Origin: Gonapodya prolifera JEL478
Lineage: Eukaryota > Monoblepharomycota > Monoblepharidomycetes > Monoblepharidales > Gonapodyaceae
Direction of reading: 5' to 3'
Length of the DNA stretch: 64,000 nucleotides
Assembly: GCA_001574975.1 (NCBI GenBank)
Contig: KQ965801.1
Location: forward strand, 167,360-231,359
The notes under the pieces are model-generated. The model saw nothing but the letters and a program-made list of their open reading frames with translations, was not told where the DNA came from and did no database searches. Shown here in pieces: positions 33,686 through 44,700 of this stretch (positions are counted from its first letter, which is position 1; each line of letters opens with the position of its first letter). The position numbers and the translations under genes were made by a program.

Positions 33686-36600
33686 TTGCGTTCTACCTCT
33701 CAAACCTATTCCAAGCAATACACCACGGGGAACGCGCCTTTTCTTTCGCAAACTACGTGCCTCTCGTCTCTGATTCAACTCAAAAGGCCGAAATTGCAGG
33801 ACTGGGAGATCGATCCCGACCAAGTTATGTTCACCATCGGCCCCGAGTTCCGAATCGGGAGTGGAGGGTACGGGGATGTGTATCAGGGGACGTATTGCGG
33901 GATTAGAGTCGCTGTTAAGGTGTTCAGATTCACGAATGACGGCGCTATGGTGGAAGTGATTACTTCCGTATCCGTCACCTAATTTGCGGGACTCCACCGA
34001 AACCATCTCCACAAAAGACTTTCATGCGTAAAGTACGACGATGGCACCGGTTGAAATTTGAGCACGTTCTGCCTCTGTTTGGGGCCTGTACGAAGCCATT
34101 CCTCATAATGGTGTCGCCACTAATGCCAAATGGAACCATTTTGGACCATCTTCGGAAAAACAAGAACGCAAACCGCGTCCAATTGGTGCGTGCGTCCACT
34201 GAAAAGTTCAAATTTGTACCCCTGCTCTGCCTTTCTAATCAACTATTGTATACTTAGAGCTGAATACGATTGTCGAGAACTCGGCAAATGCGCCATTTGT
34301 CGATGAACATGGGAAGGGTGTTGTCGGGGACTTCGGAGTCCGACATATCGCTGAATTCGGAGAATACAGGTGGAACGCCCGAGCGGATGCTGGAACCTGA
34401 TCATCCCGATAAACCGCCGACGCACGCCAGTAAACACTACGGCGTCAGATATCTATTCGTTTGGGATCTTCGTCTACTTGGTGAGTTAAAAAACCATGAA
34501 TAGTACTTCGCGAACTGCGCCGTGCTCACCTCGGTTGTGCCTTCCATGAAATAGGTGTGGGTAAGAGATGGCAAGCCGTATGGTAACGTCTCCACAATCA
34601 GCGCACGGGACTCCCTCCTTGAGGAGATTGTCCGCAACCGCAAGCGACCTGACCTGAATAACCCACGCCTCACCGACATGCCACGGGAGCTCAACAATCT
34701 CATGCAACATTGCTGGGCGGCAGACCCTTGAGAGCGACCAAAATCGTTTCGAGACATCCTGAATGTTCTCGAAGTTCTCTTGCCAGCACACCAGCTGATT
34801 GTCAAGGGACCTGAATCGACGCCGTTGTCGTCATCAGGTGAGCTCGTCTTGCAATTCCGATCGGATAACTAAGCAACAGCTGACATGCTCCACATGATGA
34901 TCCGCCTCAGGTCCTGAGACTTTCTATGTTCTTTTTCCGAGAAACGAGCGATTTATAGGTCGCAGAGCGTTTCTTGAGAAGCTGGAGCGGGACCTTTTTG
35001 GGGACGGCAAATGGCGCAAAAGGAGCGCTCATGGGGCTTGGCGGAGTGCGCTCGAGCTCACGTACAGGATAAAGGAACGCCACCCTGACTTTTCGGTGCT
35101 TTGGTTGCCCACGATGAGCGTCGCCAGCTTCACCCAAGCTTGTGACCAAGTCGCTACCGTGTTGGGTGTCATGATTGTGGGGGAGACAAGCGGGAAGACC
35201 CTGAGGAGGTTCTGAAGAGACACCTGGAGAACAGTGGCAGACGACACTTCTTGATAGTGGACAATGCCGACGACATTGAAGTTCTGGCAGGAAGTGGGTC
35301 GGAGAAGGGGGTCAAGGAGCACGTCCCAAAAAGTGAGCGGGGTCGCATCGTGTTCACGACACGTTCAAATAAGGCTGCGACGGTTGTGGCGCAAAACAAG
35401 GTGCTGGCGTTGGATGCAATGGATGAGACGGAGGCCTTGGACTTTTTGCCGAGATGACCGCCAGAATCTCTTGGAAGATCGAACACTTGCAACAGAGCTT
35501 CTTCAGGAGCTCACGTTTTTTCCTCTTGCAATTGCGCAAGCAGTGGCGTACCTCAACAGCAACCTCAATGACTCAGCACAACGTTGTCTTGGATAGTTGA
35601 GGGACAGAGATCGGGATCGCTTTGACCTTCTGAGCGAGGATTTTGATGACGAGACCCGCTATGAAGGAGCGCAAAACGCCGTTGGAACTACGCGGCTTGT
35701 TTCCTTTGAGCAAATACAACGTGATGATCCCGCAGCTGCTGAAATCCTGTCATTGTGGCGTGCATTGACTGCAAAGCCATTCCGTACTCTATATTCCCAC
35801 ATGTTGCTCTTGGTGGAGTTGCGATGGACAAAGCCATCGGTACTCTCGTTGGCTACTCCTTTTTTACCCCACGATCTGACGGCAAGCTTTATGATATCCA
35901 CAGTCTGGTGCAGCATGCAGCTTCACGTCGGTGGCTCAAAACCCAAGGTACCATCAGTGCGAAGACCATTTCTGCCATAATACACCTCGAAACCGTGCAA
36001 TTCTGACGATTGGGAAAATCGTCCCACATGGTGCTCATACCTCACTCACGTGGAAATAGTCCTGGAAACTAATGAGTAATGGTCAGGTGGACAAGGCGGT
36101 GGCAATATTGGAGAAGGTGATGGCCATCACGTCTCTTACGCTGAAAAGAGGATGACCCATCCCGGCTGGCGACATTTCACCCACTTGCTCTTGTATACCA
36201 GGCCGATGGGCAGGTCGACAAGGCGTTTGAAATTTTAGAGAAGGTGGTGGCCGTAGAGGCGCGCATCTTTTCACAGCAGGACCCATTGCTGTTGGTGTCA
36301 CAGCATGCGCTTGCTATTGTGTACCATGACAATGGTCAGGTGGACAAAGCAGTTCGGATCTTAGAGAAACTGGTGGCCATTGAGGCGATTTCTCTGGCGG
36401 AGAATCACCTAGATAGACTTGCGTCACTGCACGCCTTGTGCATGGCGTATGTGGACATTGGCCAGGTGGGCGAGGGTATGGAGCTTTTGGAGAAGGTGGT
36501 GGCCATTTGGACAACCATCGTGCCAGAAGAGCACCCATCTCGTCTGGCTTCTCAATTCGTGCTCTCTTGCGCGTACCGTGAACACGGAGACGTGGACAAG

Positions 36601-37209
36601 GCCCTGTCACTTTTGCTCCATGTCGTTGTGATGTATTCTCGTTTCATGGCAGAGGAGCACCCATACCTGCTCGCATCGCAGCGTGAGCTTGCAAATACCT
36701 ACTGGGTAAGTGCGCACGTAGACAAGGCGATGGAGCTCCTGCACCATGTGGTCGCAATCACGACACGCACCATGGCGGAGGGGCACCAAGCGCGTTTGAA
36801 GTCACAGCAGTCATTTGCCATGATATATGAGGTCATCGGACAGCGTGAAAAGGCCTTACCCCTTCTAGAACATGTGGTATCTGTCGCGACACGAACAATG
36901 TCAGAAGAGCATTTCTTGCTGGTGCGGTGGGAGCAACAGCTAGCCGCAATGCGTGAACGATCAGGCCTGAGTGGTGCAACAGTTGACGCCCCACTGCGGA
37001 AGCTGGTATCTAAGGTTCCAGTCGCCGCAGAGCCCTCGGTTGGGACTGCATCAACCACACATGGGATTGGCCTGTCGGAATTGCAGGGTTCGCGCAATGG
37101 TCCCATAAAGAGTGTGGGTCGCTTTGTGAAGGGTTTGTTCAAACGTACGAAATATAGGGAGACCGTGTATGTTGTTTTTGGTTCGACATCCCGGCACTGC
37201 AATCAGTGA
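33686..37209 (+). pseudogene. Decayed kinase / NB-ARC / TPR (NLR-type) gene
   Basis: Parts follow in the right order on the plus strand. (1) A TKL-type kinase: GSGGYGDVYQGTYCGIRVAV (Lys of beta-3 present) near 33855, the LPLFGAC stretch near 34070, a weak DFG area near 34330, and the last helix MQHCWAADP near 34700, where a stop codon (34729-34731) interrupts ADP-ERP. (2) NB-ARC from about 34920: FIGRRAFLEKLERDLFG, a Walker A region where GLGGV is no longer followed by GKT and the frame changes near 35040, Walker B LIVDNADD (35255), IVFTTRSNKAA, FFPLAIAQAVAYLN, and GYSFFTPRSDG in another frame near 35850. (3) TPRs, about seven units from about 36070, open from 36244 to the end. The tail KSVGRFVKGLFK equals that of the ankyrin-TPR gene. 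Fungal proteins of this plan sense non-self and trigger a response; this copy has lost the ATP loop and is not functional as a whole. The 3' ORF (321 aa) could still be expressed. Confidence 0.8.
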
Positions 37210-37571
37210 ATACTATTAATATTATGAAGTAAGCGATTGCTCATGTCGTCGTCTCCTTTGTGTGTCAGGAAAATGCGTGAACCCAAATGCGAATGGAAGG
37301 CGGACCCCAAAACTAGCATACACCACCCAATTCTCGGATTCAGGAGCAGTTAGCGACAGGGGGATGTGGGATTGTGGTTGATTTCCGAACTTTTCCATGG
37401 GAGACGATGGGGGACGATGGGAGACTCCCTTCGGAGGTGTAACACCCCCCCACATTCTCCGCCCGCATCACCCTCAAATACAGGGACAAACTGTCTTGTA
37501 TATCGACAACGACTGTCTGAATCAATCCCCGAATCCCCCTTTCCACCCCCATCGTCGATATTCGAACTTTA
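37210..37571. other. Intergenic region upstream of the P450
   Basis: About 360 bases with a short run of C (37443-37450) and no recognised feature; the promoter of the P450 gene should lie here. Confidence 0.4.
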
Positions 37572-39788
37572 ATGCAGGCACTAATATCCAATCTTGTTGT
37601 GATCGGTGCACTCACGTTCCTATTGTACGAGCTCTGGCGGCGCATTTGGCTCGACTTTGGAGATAACGTTCCTGTAAGATGGGAAGAACTGCACTCTCAC
37701 GTATCAGATTCCCGATCACTAACTTTGTGCGATCGTGCAGATCGTCGTGTCGCTTGTGGGAATACGACCCCGCCTTTCAGACATCAAGCGGCTTCATCTC
37801 TTCCACCTCGAATCGTGCCGCTCTCGTGGTGCCACAACAATTCGTACCATACTCCCTTTTGGGAAGCGCTCCACGTTTGTTGTTGGAACACCGAGTCTAC
37901 TGAGGGAGTTGTACGTCTCACAGAACTGGGAGCGTTTTGATAGACCCATGCCCGGAATGGTACCTTCGTTTGATGTGGGTGCATGAACAGAAAACGCGAA
38001 TGCGGACTTCCGCAACAAGCCATACTGTCCACACTCCTTTTCGTTGCAGGACCATGTAGGAGGCTTGTTACTTCAACCAAATGGAACTAAGTGGAGGGAG
38101 GCACGTGAGGTGAGTATGTAGTTGTTTTGAGCTTCTATTATGATCAAATGATGGTTTGACTCTCCAAACTCTCCAAAACCTCTGTAACAAGCTCTTCAAC
38201 AAGTCATTCACCGGTCCTTCTGTCCGGGGCTACATGGATGTGTGAGTCGTTGGCGTTGCTGTCCAATAGCTCTTTGTGTGTGTGTATTTCCTTTTGGTCG
38301 ACTCCAGTGTAGTCAATCTCAACGAGACACTCATGGAAAACCTCGCACGGGCGCAAAAAGCCAGTCCGACTGGATTCGATATTCAGAACTTTCTCGCTTG
38401 CTACGCTTTTGACGTGATATCGGCACTTTCGTTTGGCCAAGAGCTCGGCATACAGACACCAGAAGGAGAGCACTACCTTCACGATGGAGAGAAGATGCAG
38501 GAGATTGCGAACGTATGGAACTCACTTTCGGCGCAGCTTGGCGAGAGTTTTGTTCCACAATCCATCAAGAAAAGGTAACTGACTTCTTACTTATAACCAA
38601 TCGCGTAATTGCAAAACTTTTAAACATTGGTTCTCAGCCGTCTTGACATGGCCGCCCCGTTTCAGGCAATCATTCGAAAGAACTTAGCTCGCGCACGTGC
38701 CGCCAAAGCGTCTGGTCAAGCCCCGACTGGTAGATTCTCAGTGCTCGACGACCTCATTGTGAGCAACGAAAGGCTTCCTGAGTTTATGGCGGCGGATGAC
38801 AATGAGGTTGTAAAGCACCTGATGACGCTGCTTTTCGCGGGTCATGGTGCGTTTATAAATTTGGAGTTTGGAGTGAGGAAGAAAATCAAGGGCTTACATT
38901 CATCGCCCGAAGACACAACTGCGGGGCTCCTATCATTCATGACGTACCATCTCAGTGTGAGTCACTTGAAGCTTGTTCCGTTTTCAAAGACCTTATGACT
39001 AAAGCCACGACTTGTAGTACTCACCTGAATGGCGTAAGGCCATTCGCGATGAATTTTGGAACGAGCATGATACCATCACTGGACAAGCTCGAGCAGCTAA
39101 AGGTGGGTGGTTCCATGAATGAACGTTTCACTCTATCACTGAAGGAGCTCTCACCTCTCTCCAGGCTCTCAATGCATGCATCAAGGAGACTCTCCGAATG
39201 TATCCTTCAGCTCCGTTTGGGGGCGGGCGTGTCATGGCGCAGGATCACACAGTATCGTACACGGAGGTTGACGGCTCGGTGCGCATTGTTCGCTTCAAGA
39301 AGGGTGATACTTTGTTCCCAGGTCTTGTGGGTATAAGGATCAACATAATCCTTGTGTGTATGCTTACTTTATTTGTTATTACCCCCCCATCCGTGCCCGA
39401 ACAGCACATCCCGCAGATGACCCCGGAGTTTTGGGACAAACCCGTGGAGAAATGGGATCCATCTCGCTTCTTGGAGGACTCGAAGGGAGGATCCTTACAT
39501 CAGTACGCGTACCTTCCATTTGGACAGGGCGTGCGGAAATGCATTGGAGAAAAGTAAGCGTCGCATTGGTCTCAATATACCTTTGACCAGGACTTACATT
39601 CTCGCACTATCTTCTGTTCCAGACTTGCCCTTTCTGAGGCCCGAGTGACCATGTGCAACATTTTACGTCGATGGGACATTGTTCCTGCCGACAACGCGGA
39701 AATTCGATTCCCATTTGCGCAGAGCTTTTCTGGCACGCTGAAGGCAGCTGACGGCGTGGGGGTGAAGCTCCTCGAAATCGGACTCTAG
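37572..39788 (+). CDS. Cytochrome P450
   Basis: About a dozen exons, among them 37572-37673, 37741-37974, 38050-38109, 38192-38241, 38308-38574, 38638-38846, 38913-38956 and 39018-39102. The protein begins with a membrane anchor (LISNLVVIGALTFLLYELW), then carries FVVGTPSLLRELYV, the I-helix AGH-DTTAG (split by an intron), the K-helix KETLRMYPSAP with the ExxR pair, the DPSRF (PERF-like) segment and the haem loop PFGQGVRKCIGEK with its Cys ligand. The order and spacing are those of a microsomal fatty-acid or alkane-type (CYP52/CYP4-like) P450, though the subfamily is uncertain. At the junction near 39102/39166 canonical splice sites do not keep the frame as I read it; this may be a sequence error, an unrecognised site or early decay. 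SDR genes lie on both sides, so a shared oxidative pathway is possible but unproven. Confidence 0.85.
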
Positions 39789-40193
39789 GAAGTTGTTCAT
39801 GTATATGTATAATACATATGTGTTTTGTGATACAAATGCTCCAAAAATGACCGCCGCGGATTCACGGTTGATTTAGGCTGGGGTGACCAACCGGTGCACT
39901 GCCATCCTCTAACCGATATGGTGTGGGCTGGAAGGGGTCCGAAGGTGTTGTGGCGTTAATGACGCGTCACATTAATGTGGGTTTCCGTCGACGACTGTGC
40001 TCCACATCACGTTACATTCGATGTTAATTTAATTCGATATAGATAACTGATCAAATCTTAAACCCTCAGTTCGAAATTTGGTTCGGAAGTTGCATCAAAC
40101 TATTCAATTAATCACAACAACACGAAATTGCAGATCCTGAATCAGGATGGGGACTACGATAAACAGAAATTGTTCTTCCTTTCTATTCCTGGG
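39789..40193. other. Intergenic region
   Basis: About 400 bases between the P450 and a minus-strand ORF, both of which end here; mildly AT-rich with no recognised element. Confidence 0.4.
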
Positions 40194-40769
40194 CTAGATC
40201 ACAACCGTCAAAAGTGTGCAGAGTTCCATTGGCTTGTCCGCGTCGTCTTCTCCAATGGTGTACAATTGACACACGGGGCAATCGACCTCCACCAAATTAA
40301 AGCTCCTCCTCACTTTAATGTCAGCAATGAGGTCGATAGCACCACATTCGACAAGGAGACTGTGAAGTTCTTTGATGGTCACCTCGTCATCGTCGAGAGT
40401 TTGTTCCACTTGGTTGCCTTCCACGTTCAGGCTCTTGAGAGTGTCGCCAAGTTTTTGGAGGAAGTACACCATGGTGACAATCTTGTCAATGGAGCACTCG
40501 CGAAGAGTAAGATCGACCAGATGGGGACAAGTCCGTGCAAGATGGTCAACGAACACGTGGTCTGAGCATCCAGTACTATCCAAATAGAATACTTTGAGCT
40601 TAAGCTCCCCGGAGTGACAGAAGATTGGTAGCACGCGAAAGTCAAACTGCAGGACGAAGCCATCAGCCTTGAGACGATTATGCGCAATCTGACGGAGACA
40701 ATCCAGCTTCACACGATCTGGAGTACCAGCCAAGTATGTTCGGTGTTCCACCGGGCAAGCCGGCATCAA
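40194..40769 (-). CDS. Hypothetical protein with LRR-like segment (191 aa or shorter)
   Basis: An open frame on the minus strand with leucine-rich periodicity: LKLKVFYLDSTG, LARTCPHLVDLTLRECSI, LQKLGDTLKSLNVEGN. This resembles the C-terminal LRRs of F-box proteins in fungi, though no F-box is present. The ORF start overlaps the first exon of the plus-strand SDR by about 30 bases, so the true start may lie further in, or the ORF may be a gene fragment. It could be a truncated F-box/LRR gene. Confidence 0.45.
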   Translation of the reverse strand: MMPACPVEHRTYLAGTPDRVKLDCLRQIAHNRLKADGFVLQFDFRVLPIFCHSGELKLKVFYLDSTGCSDHVFVDHLARTCPHLVDLTLRECSIDKIVTMVYFLQKLGDTLKSLNVEGNQVEQTLDDDEVTIKELHSLLVECGAIDLIADIKVRRSFNLVEVDCPVCQLYTIGEDDADKPMELCTLLTVVI

Positions 40770-42266
40770 ATTTCCTGTCTTCCACCGCCCGCACGACCCA
40801 AATATCCTCCGGCGCTGGCAAAGGCGCAGACCCCGCAGACGGCGTGCGCGAAAAGCTTGAGGCTCGGGTCGGGAAGCCGCGGTTGGAGGGGAAGGTGAGA
40901 CGTCAGTTCCGAGTTTCTGGTGCGGTGCGGTGATGGAAGAGCAGAGACTGAGAGACGGTTTTGGTGGTGGTACTAGGTGTGTATTGTGACGGGAGCGGGC
41001 TCGCTCAAGGGGATCGGAAGGGGGTCGTGTATCGCGTTTGCGCAGAATGGGGCGGCTGCTCTTGTGAGTTGTTCACTTTCCCTGACATCGGCAACCGGGA
41101 ACAGGAGAACTGACTCGTAATTCGACTGGTCTCTTCTTTTTCGGCGGAATAGTACGTCACCGACTTCGACCAAACCAACCTCTCCTCGCTCCCCGCTCTC
41201 ATCGAGAACAGCTACCCCAACACTCGCGCCATCGCCCAACAAATCGACGCCGCGAACGCAGCCGACGTCAAAGGGATCTGCCATCGCGCCCTGACGGAAT
41301 TCGGGAGGCTCGACGTTTTCTTTGCGAATGCGGGTGTCGGCGTGGGAGATGTGTTGGCCAAGACGAGCGTGGAGGCGTTTAATAGGGTCGTGAGGGTTAG
41401 TGCGGTATGTTTGTCGACTTGCGTGTTACAGGCGGAGGGGATGTGTGCTGATGGTGTTTGGGGGTGGAGGTTGGGTCCGATCCTTGCCTGCAAGCATGCG
41501 TCTCAGGCCATGCAAGTGACTTCAAAAGGAAAGACTGAAGCTGGTGACTCTTTTGTCTGCACTGCGAGTGTTGGTGAGTCGATTTTGTTGTAGTTGAGAA
41601 TCGCTTCGTGTTTCTTCGTCGAGTTGTGCTATCATCCTCATGGACTACAGCCGGCATGAGATCCGGAGCCGGAAGTATCGAGTACTCGATGTCGAAAGAA
41701 GCGTGAGTTGGAAGTGGAGTGGAATAGCGGAACGACGAGAATTCATCTTCGATAATTCACAGGGTAATCAACCTCGTTGCGTCGGCGGCCTGGCAGCTGT
41801 CGAGGACGGGAGTTCATGTCAACGCAGTGTGAGTCGTAGTATGCATCGCTTGGAGCTCAAAAAATGCTACCACGTATAATCTTCTTTGAAGTAACCCAGG
41901 ACTAACCGAAACAGGTGGGCGGCTCGTTTCTTGAATTCTTCCGACACGTCACAAATCGCCTTGCCACCACCCCGCCAGGAATGACAATCGGCACCTTCGC
42001 CGACGCCCGCGGTCGCAGCAGCATCAACAAAGTCGGGCAGCTCAACCCCACCGGCCGGTACCCGATCCCTGAAGAGATCGCCGCCGCTGTTGTCTTCCTC
42101 GCCAGTGACGACGCGAGCTATGTCAGTGGTCAGAACTTGCCGGTGTGCGGAGGGCTGAGTGGTGAGTGTTCTTGTTGATGGAGGAGGGCGTGGAGATTGT
42201 TTGATTGATTTGAATGTCGATTATGACTTAGCGTCCCACCCTGTTGTCCCGGGACGATTCTTCTGA
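40736..42266 (+). CDS. Short-chain dehydrogenase/reductase (second SDR)
   Basis: Exons start with 40736-40894, 40977-41063 and 41153-41404; later exons begin at about 41470, 41649, 41763 and 41915, and the last ends at 42266. Visible motifs: VTGAGSLKGIG (cofactor loop), FANAGVGVGD, the FNRVVRVSA helix, ACKHASQAM, the SIEYSMSKEA Tyr-Lys pair, INLVASAAWQLSRTGVHVN, the NPGLTET stretch, GRYPIPEEIAAAVVFLASD, and the C-terminus GGLSASHPVVPGRFF. These place it among classical SDRs that use NAD(P)(H). The N-terminal 45 residues look like a mitochondrial targeting leader (Arg, Ser, Thr and Ala rich), so import is possible. At the junction between 41404 and about 41470 the expected frame would need a one-base shift from the AG site; sequence error or decay cannot be told apart. 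Substrate unknown. Confidence 0.75.
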
Positions 42267-43029
42267 GCTCCTACGATGTATTAATAAAAATCGTATGAAT
42301 GTTTCAAGGATCTTGTTTACATTCATCAAAATACCTTGATTTCAAAGATGAGTGTGAAATTGACGATAATTTCAACGTCCCAAGGTTCAAAATATCTTCC
42401 CCTTATACATTTGTTGAAATACAATACTTGATTCTCATCAAAATTACTTTTCTGAAATCTGGAATCAATGGCTTCACTCAGGGAACTTATCAAAATTTGT
42501 GCTCAAAATCAAAGAGAAAACACATTGGTCTTTGGTTCAACTTTTTGAAAAGTTTACCAAGAAAAGCAAGAAGAGAGCGAGAGATATCATCAGAGATATT
42601 GTGCAAAATTGTGGAATACCTAAACTTTCACGACAGATTCACATCGCGGGATATCAAATAATTCACACTGCAACATTCAAAAACGCACACGTTGTGGTGT
42701 GCTTTGGAATGAAGAGAGGACATGTTGTGAAAGATGGTTGGAACGACTATGAAGAACTTGAGAAAGTCGCATTGGAGACAATTAAAGACATAAAAAAGGG
42801 TGGAAAAGGAAAATTCAAGGCTTCTTAGGATACGTCACAAAATGATAAAATTCCGGAAGATGATCATCAAACAGAAAATGGAAGCATGGATCAAAAAGAG
42901 CATATATTTGGTACGGGATCGATAGGCAAATTTTTGAAAGAAACGTAGACGGAGAGCAAAAACTTGTTCAACTTTTGAAAACGCTCTCGAACCGCCTACC
43001 ATAGCGGTAGACGTAGGCGGAGAGAAATA
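42267..43029. other. AT-rich stretch with a small ORF
   Basis: Composition changes abruptly to AT-rich at about 42300, marking entry into an accessory block that runs to about 49900. Apart from the small ORF at 42499-42828 nothing is recognised. Confidence 0.5.
42499..42828 (+). CDS. Hypothetical Lys-rich protein (109 aa)
   Basis: An open frame in AT-rich DNA; the product is basic and charged throughout (FTKKSKKRARDIIRDIV, GKGKFKAS). No domain is recognised. It may be the 5' part of the MSV199/GIY-YIG copy that follows, or a separate small gene. ATG at 42471 in another frame is an alternative start. Confidence 0.35.
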   Translation: MLKIKEKTHWSLVQLFEKFTKKSKKRARDIIRDIVQNCGIPKLSRQIHIAGYQIIHTATFKNAHVVVCFGMKRGHVVKDGWNDYEELEKVALETIKDIKKGGKGKFKAS

Positions 43030-44213
43030 TTACGCTATTGGAAGTGTTTTAAAGCTTCTTTTTACGCCAAATTTGACGGACGATGAAGCAAAACACAAGG
43101 TCAAATATTACAGAACCAGCGGAACAGAATTGCACCGTGCCATCCTTCACGATTTTGATGGTCGAAGGGTTTGGGTTGCTCAACCATTGGATATTCTTCA
43201 AATTATCATGGATTCTTCTGATGCAAGGCTTCTCGGATTCAATAAAGCATTTTTGACACTTATATTCGAAAGTTTGGCGGAGATTCGTCACTTGCAGTGG
43301 AAGTGATGTATCACAATCAAGCTTCTCGACACACGACAATATCTCAGATAGCACACTCAAATGCCGTGGGATCATCATCAGTTCCTGTTTAACAACGATC
43401 ACAACCAGAGCCAGAAAGCCATCCGAAGACTTCAGATAATGAGGAAAATCAAATAGTACCTCGGAATTCCACGGCTTTAGTAAAAGTTTCCGCGAATTCA
43501 AAAACATCACGTCCAACTCTTGGAACTTTCAACACCATTATTTCTACGTGGGAGCAAACGAAATCTATGCTAAAATTGGTGAAACTAGAAATCTTGAAGA
43601 GAGAGAAACAAATCTGGCACGTTCAGACAAAGTTTCTATTGCCTTTGCAATGCAACTTTGTGGACACGCTCAAGCAACTTTCATTGAGGGTAGAGTCCAG
43701 GAATATTTCAGAGAGTTTGTTGAAGAAAACAAAAAAGACTTCATCATTCTGAAAGGTCTGCAAGAAAGACTTTCAATTGAGCAAGATGACGAGGCTACTA
43801 TGAAGGCTTTACTCGACATATTTGACAAAGCCATTGCTGATGGGGATATTGCAGGACTCATGGTGAATAGCACCCTTTACTTTCGGGAAAATCATCACTT
43901 TTTGAAATGGATGATGATATCATATGCTTTCGAGTTTGAGAAAACAGTTTCACATTCTGTACGTAGCTGAGCCTTTAAATGCTCAGAATAACTTTGGATT
44001 GAAGAGGAAGTTTTCCAAAAGTGAAGATTTTGAGCTCAGAATCAAACTGGAAAAGGATTCTGAAATTGCAATGGAGAGAATCAAATCAGAAAGGGATTTG
44101 GAAATTGAAAAGGAGAGAATTAAAGCAGAAAATTTTAAAGTAGAACAGCATTTGAAGTTGGAGATGATGGGTCATCGCCTCCCTCATTCCCAACATGGTT
44201 CTAACACCTGACA
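43030..44213 (+). pseudogene. MSV199 / GIY-YIG (T5orf172) relic, copy 1
   Basis: Three parts follow in order: an MSV199-like segment (YYAIGSVLKLLFTPNLTDD to RLLGFNKAFLTLIFESLAEI), a nuclease segment with GANEIYAKIGETRNLEERET (Tyr, Gly and Arg of the GIY-YIG fold), and a C-terminal coiled coil of Lys/Glu/Arg (FELRIKLEKDSEIAMERIK). The whole is worn, with several breaks. Related copies lie at 47270-48530 and, for the coiled coil, at 58743-58931. It may derive from a large DNA virus and is treated as a fossil. It belongs to the same broad family as the gene at 23020 but is strongly diverged from it. Confidence 0.65.
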
Positions 44214-44695
44214 ATCTGCGCGAACTGTTTTGTACCATCCCTTGAAGCATTCGTTCTTTTACACAAGATTGAAGGCCAAATCCAAAGATCTCCCGGCTTG
44301 GCTTCTGTGGCGTTGATTGGGATGTAAATCCTGTTTTTGGAATCGGGTCAACAATCAAGGGATTGATAAAACTGCACTCACCAGTGCTTTTCTACGGGAG
44401 GTTTATTGCCACAGACGTCACATTTCCATTTGTCCATGGTCTCCATGATTTCGGCAAAATCGCTTCGCCTTCTCGTAAGCCGTTTTCCAATGAGGTTCTG
44501 ACATAACGGTGCTTTTGATGGTGCCATCATTATTGAAGCAGAGTTGCACAGAATATAAGGAAAAGCCGCTTGCACAAAAAACACAAACCACATGGAGCAA
44601 GGAAATCGGTCCGTTGACACCACAAAAATTCTCGATGAGCTCGTAAGTTTTCCCATAAAGCTTTTGTTCTCTGAAGCGCAAGCTGATTCGTCCAT
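44214..44695 (-). other. Minus-strand ORFs, possible zinc-binding fragment
   Basis: Two overlapping minus-strand ORFs (44378-44695 and 44418-44681) and a third at 44086-44358 lie here. One ends with KWKCDVCGNKPPVEKHW, which has a CxxC pair of a zinc ribbon, but no complete domain can be read. Likely a gene scrap or chance ORFs. Confidence 0.2.
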
Positions 44696-44700
44696 CCGTT

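Noticed and set aside
37443-37450. C-run as telomere-like repeat
   Set aside because: Too short and not repeated.
40736-42266. SDR2 first thought to be two genes
   Set aside because: Motifs from the cofactor loop to the C-terminal PGRFF follow in order with short introns, so one gene is simpler despite one awkward junction.
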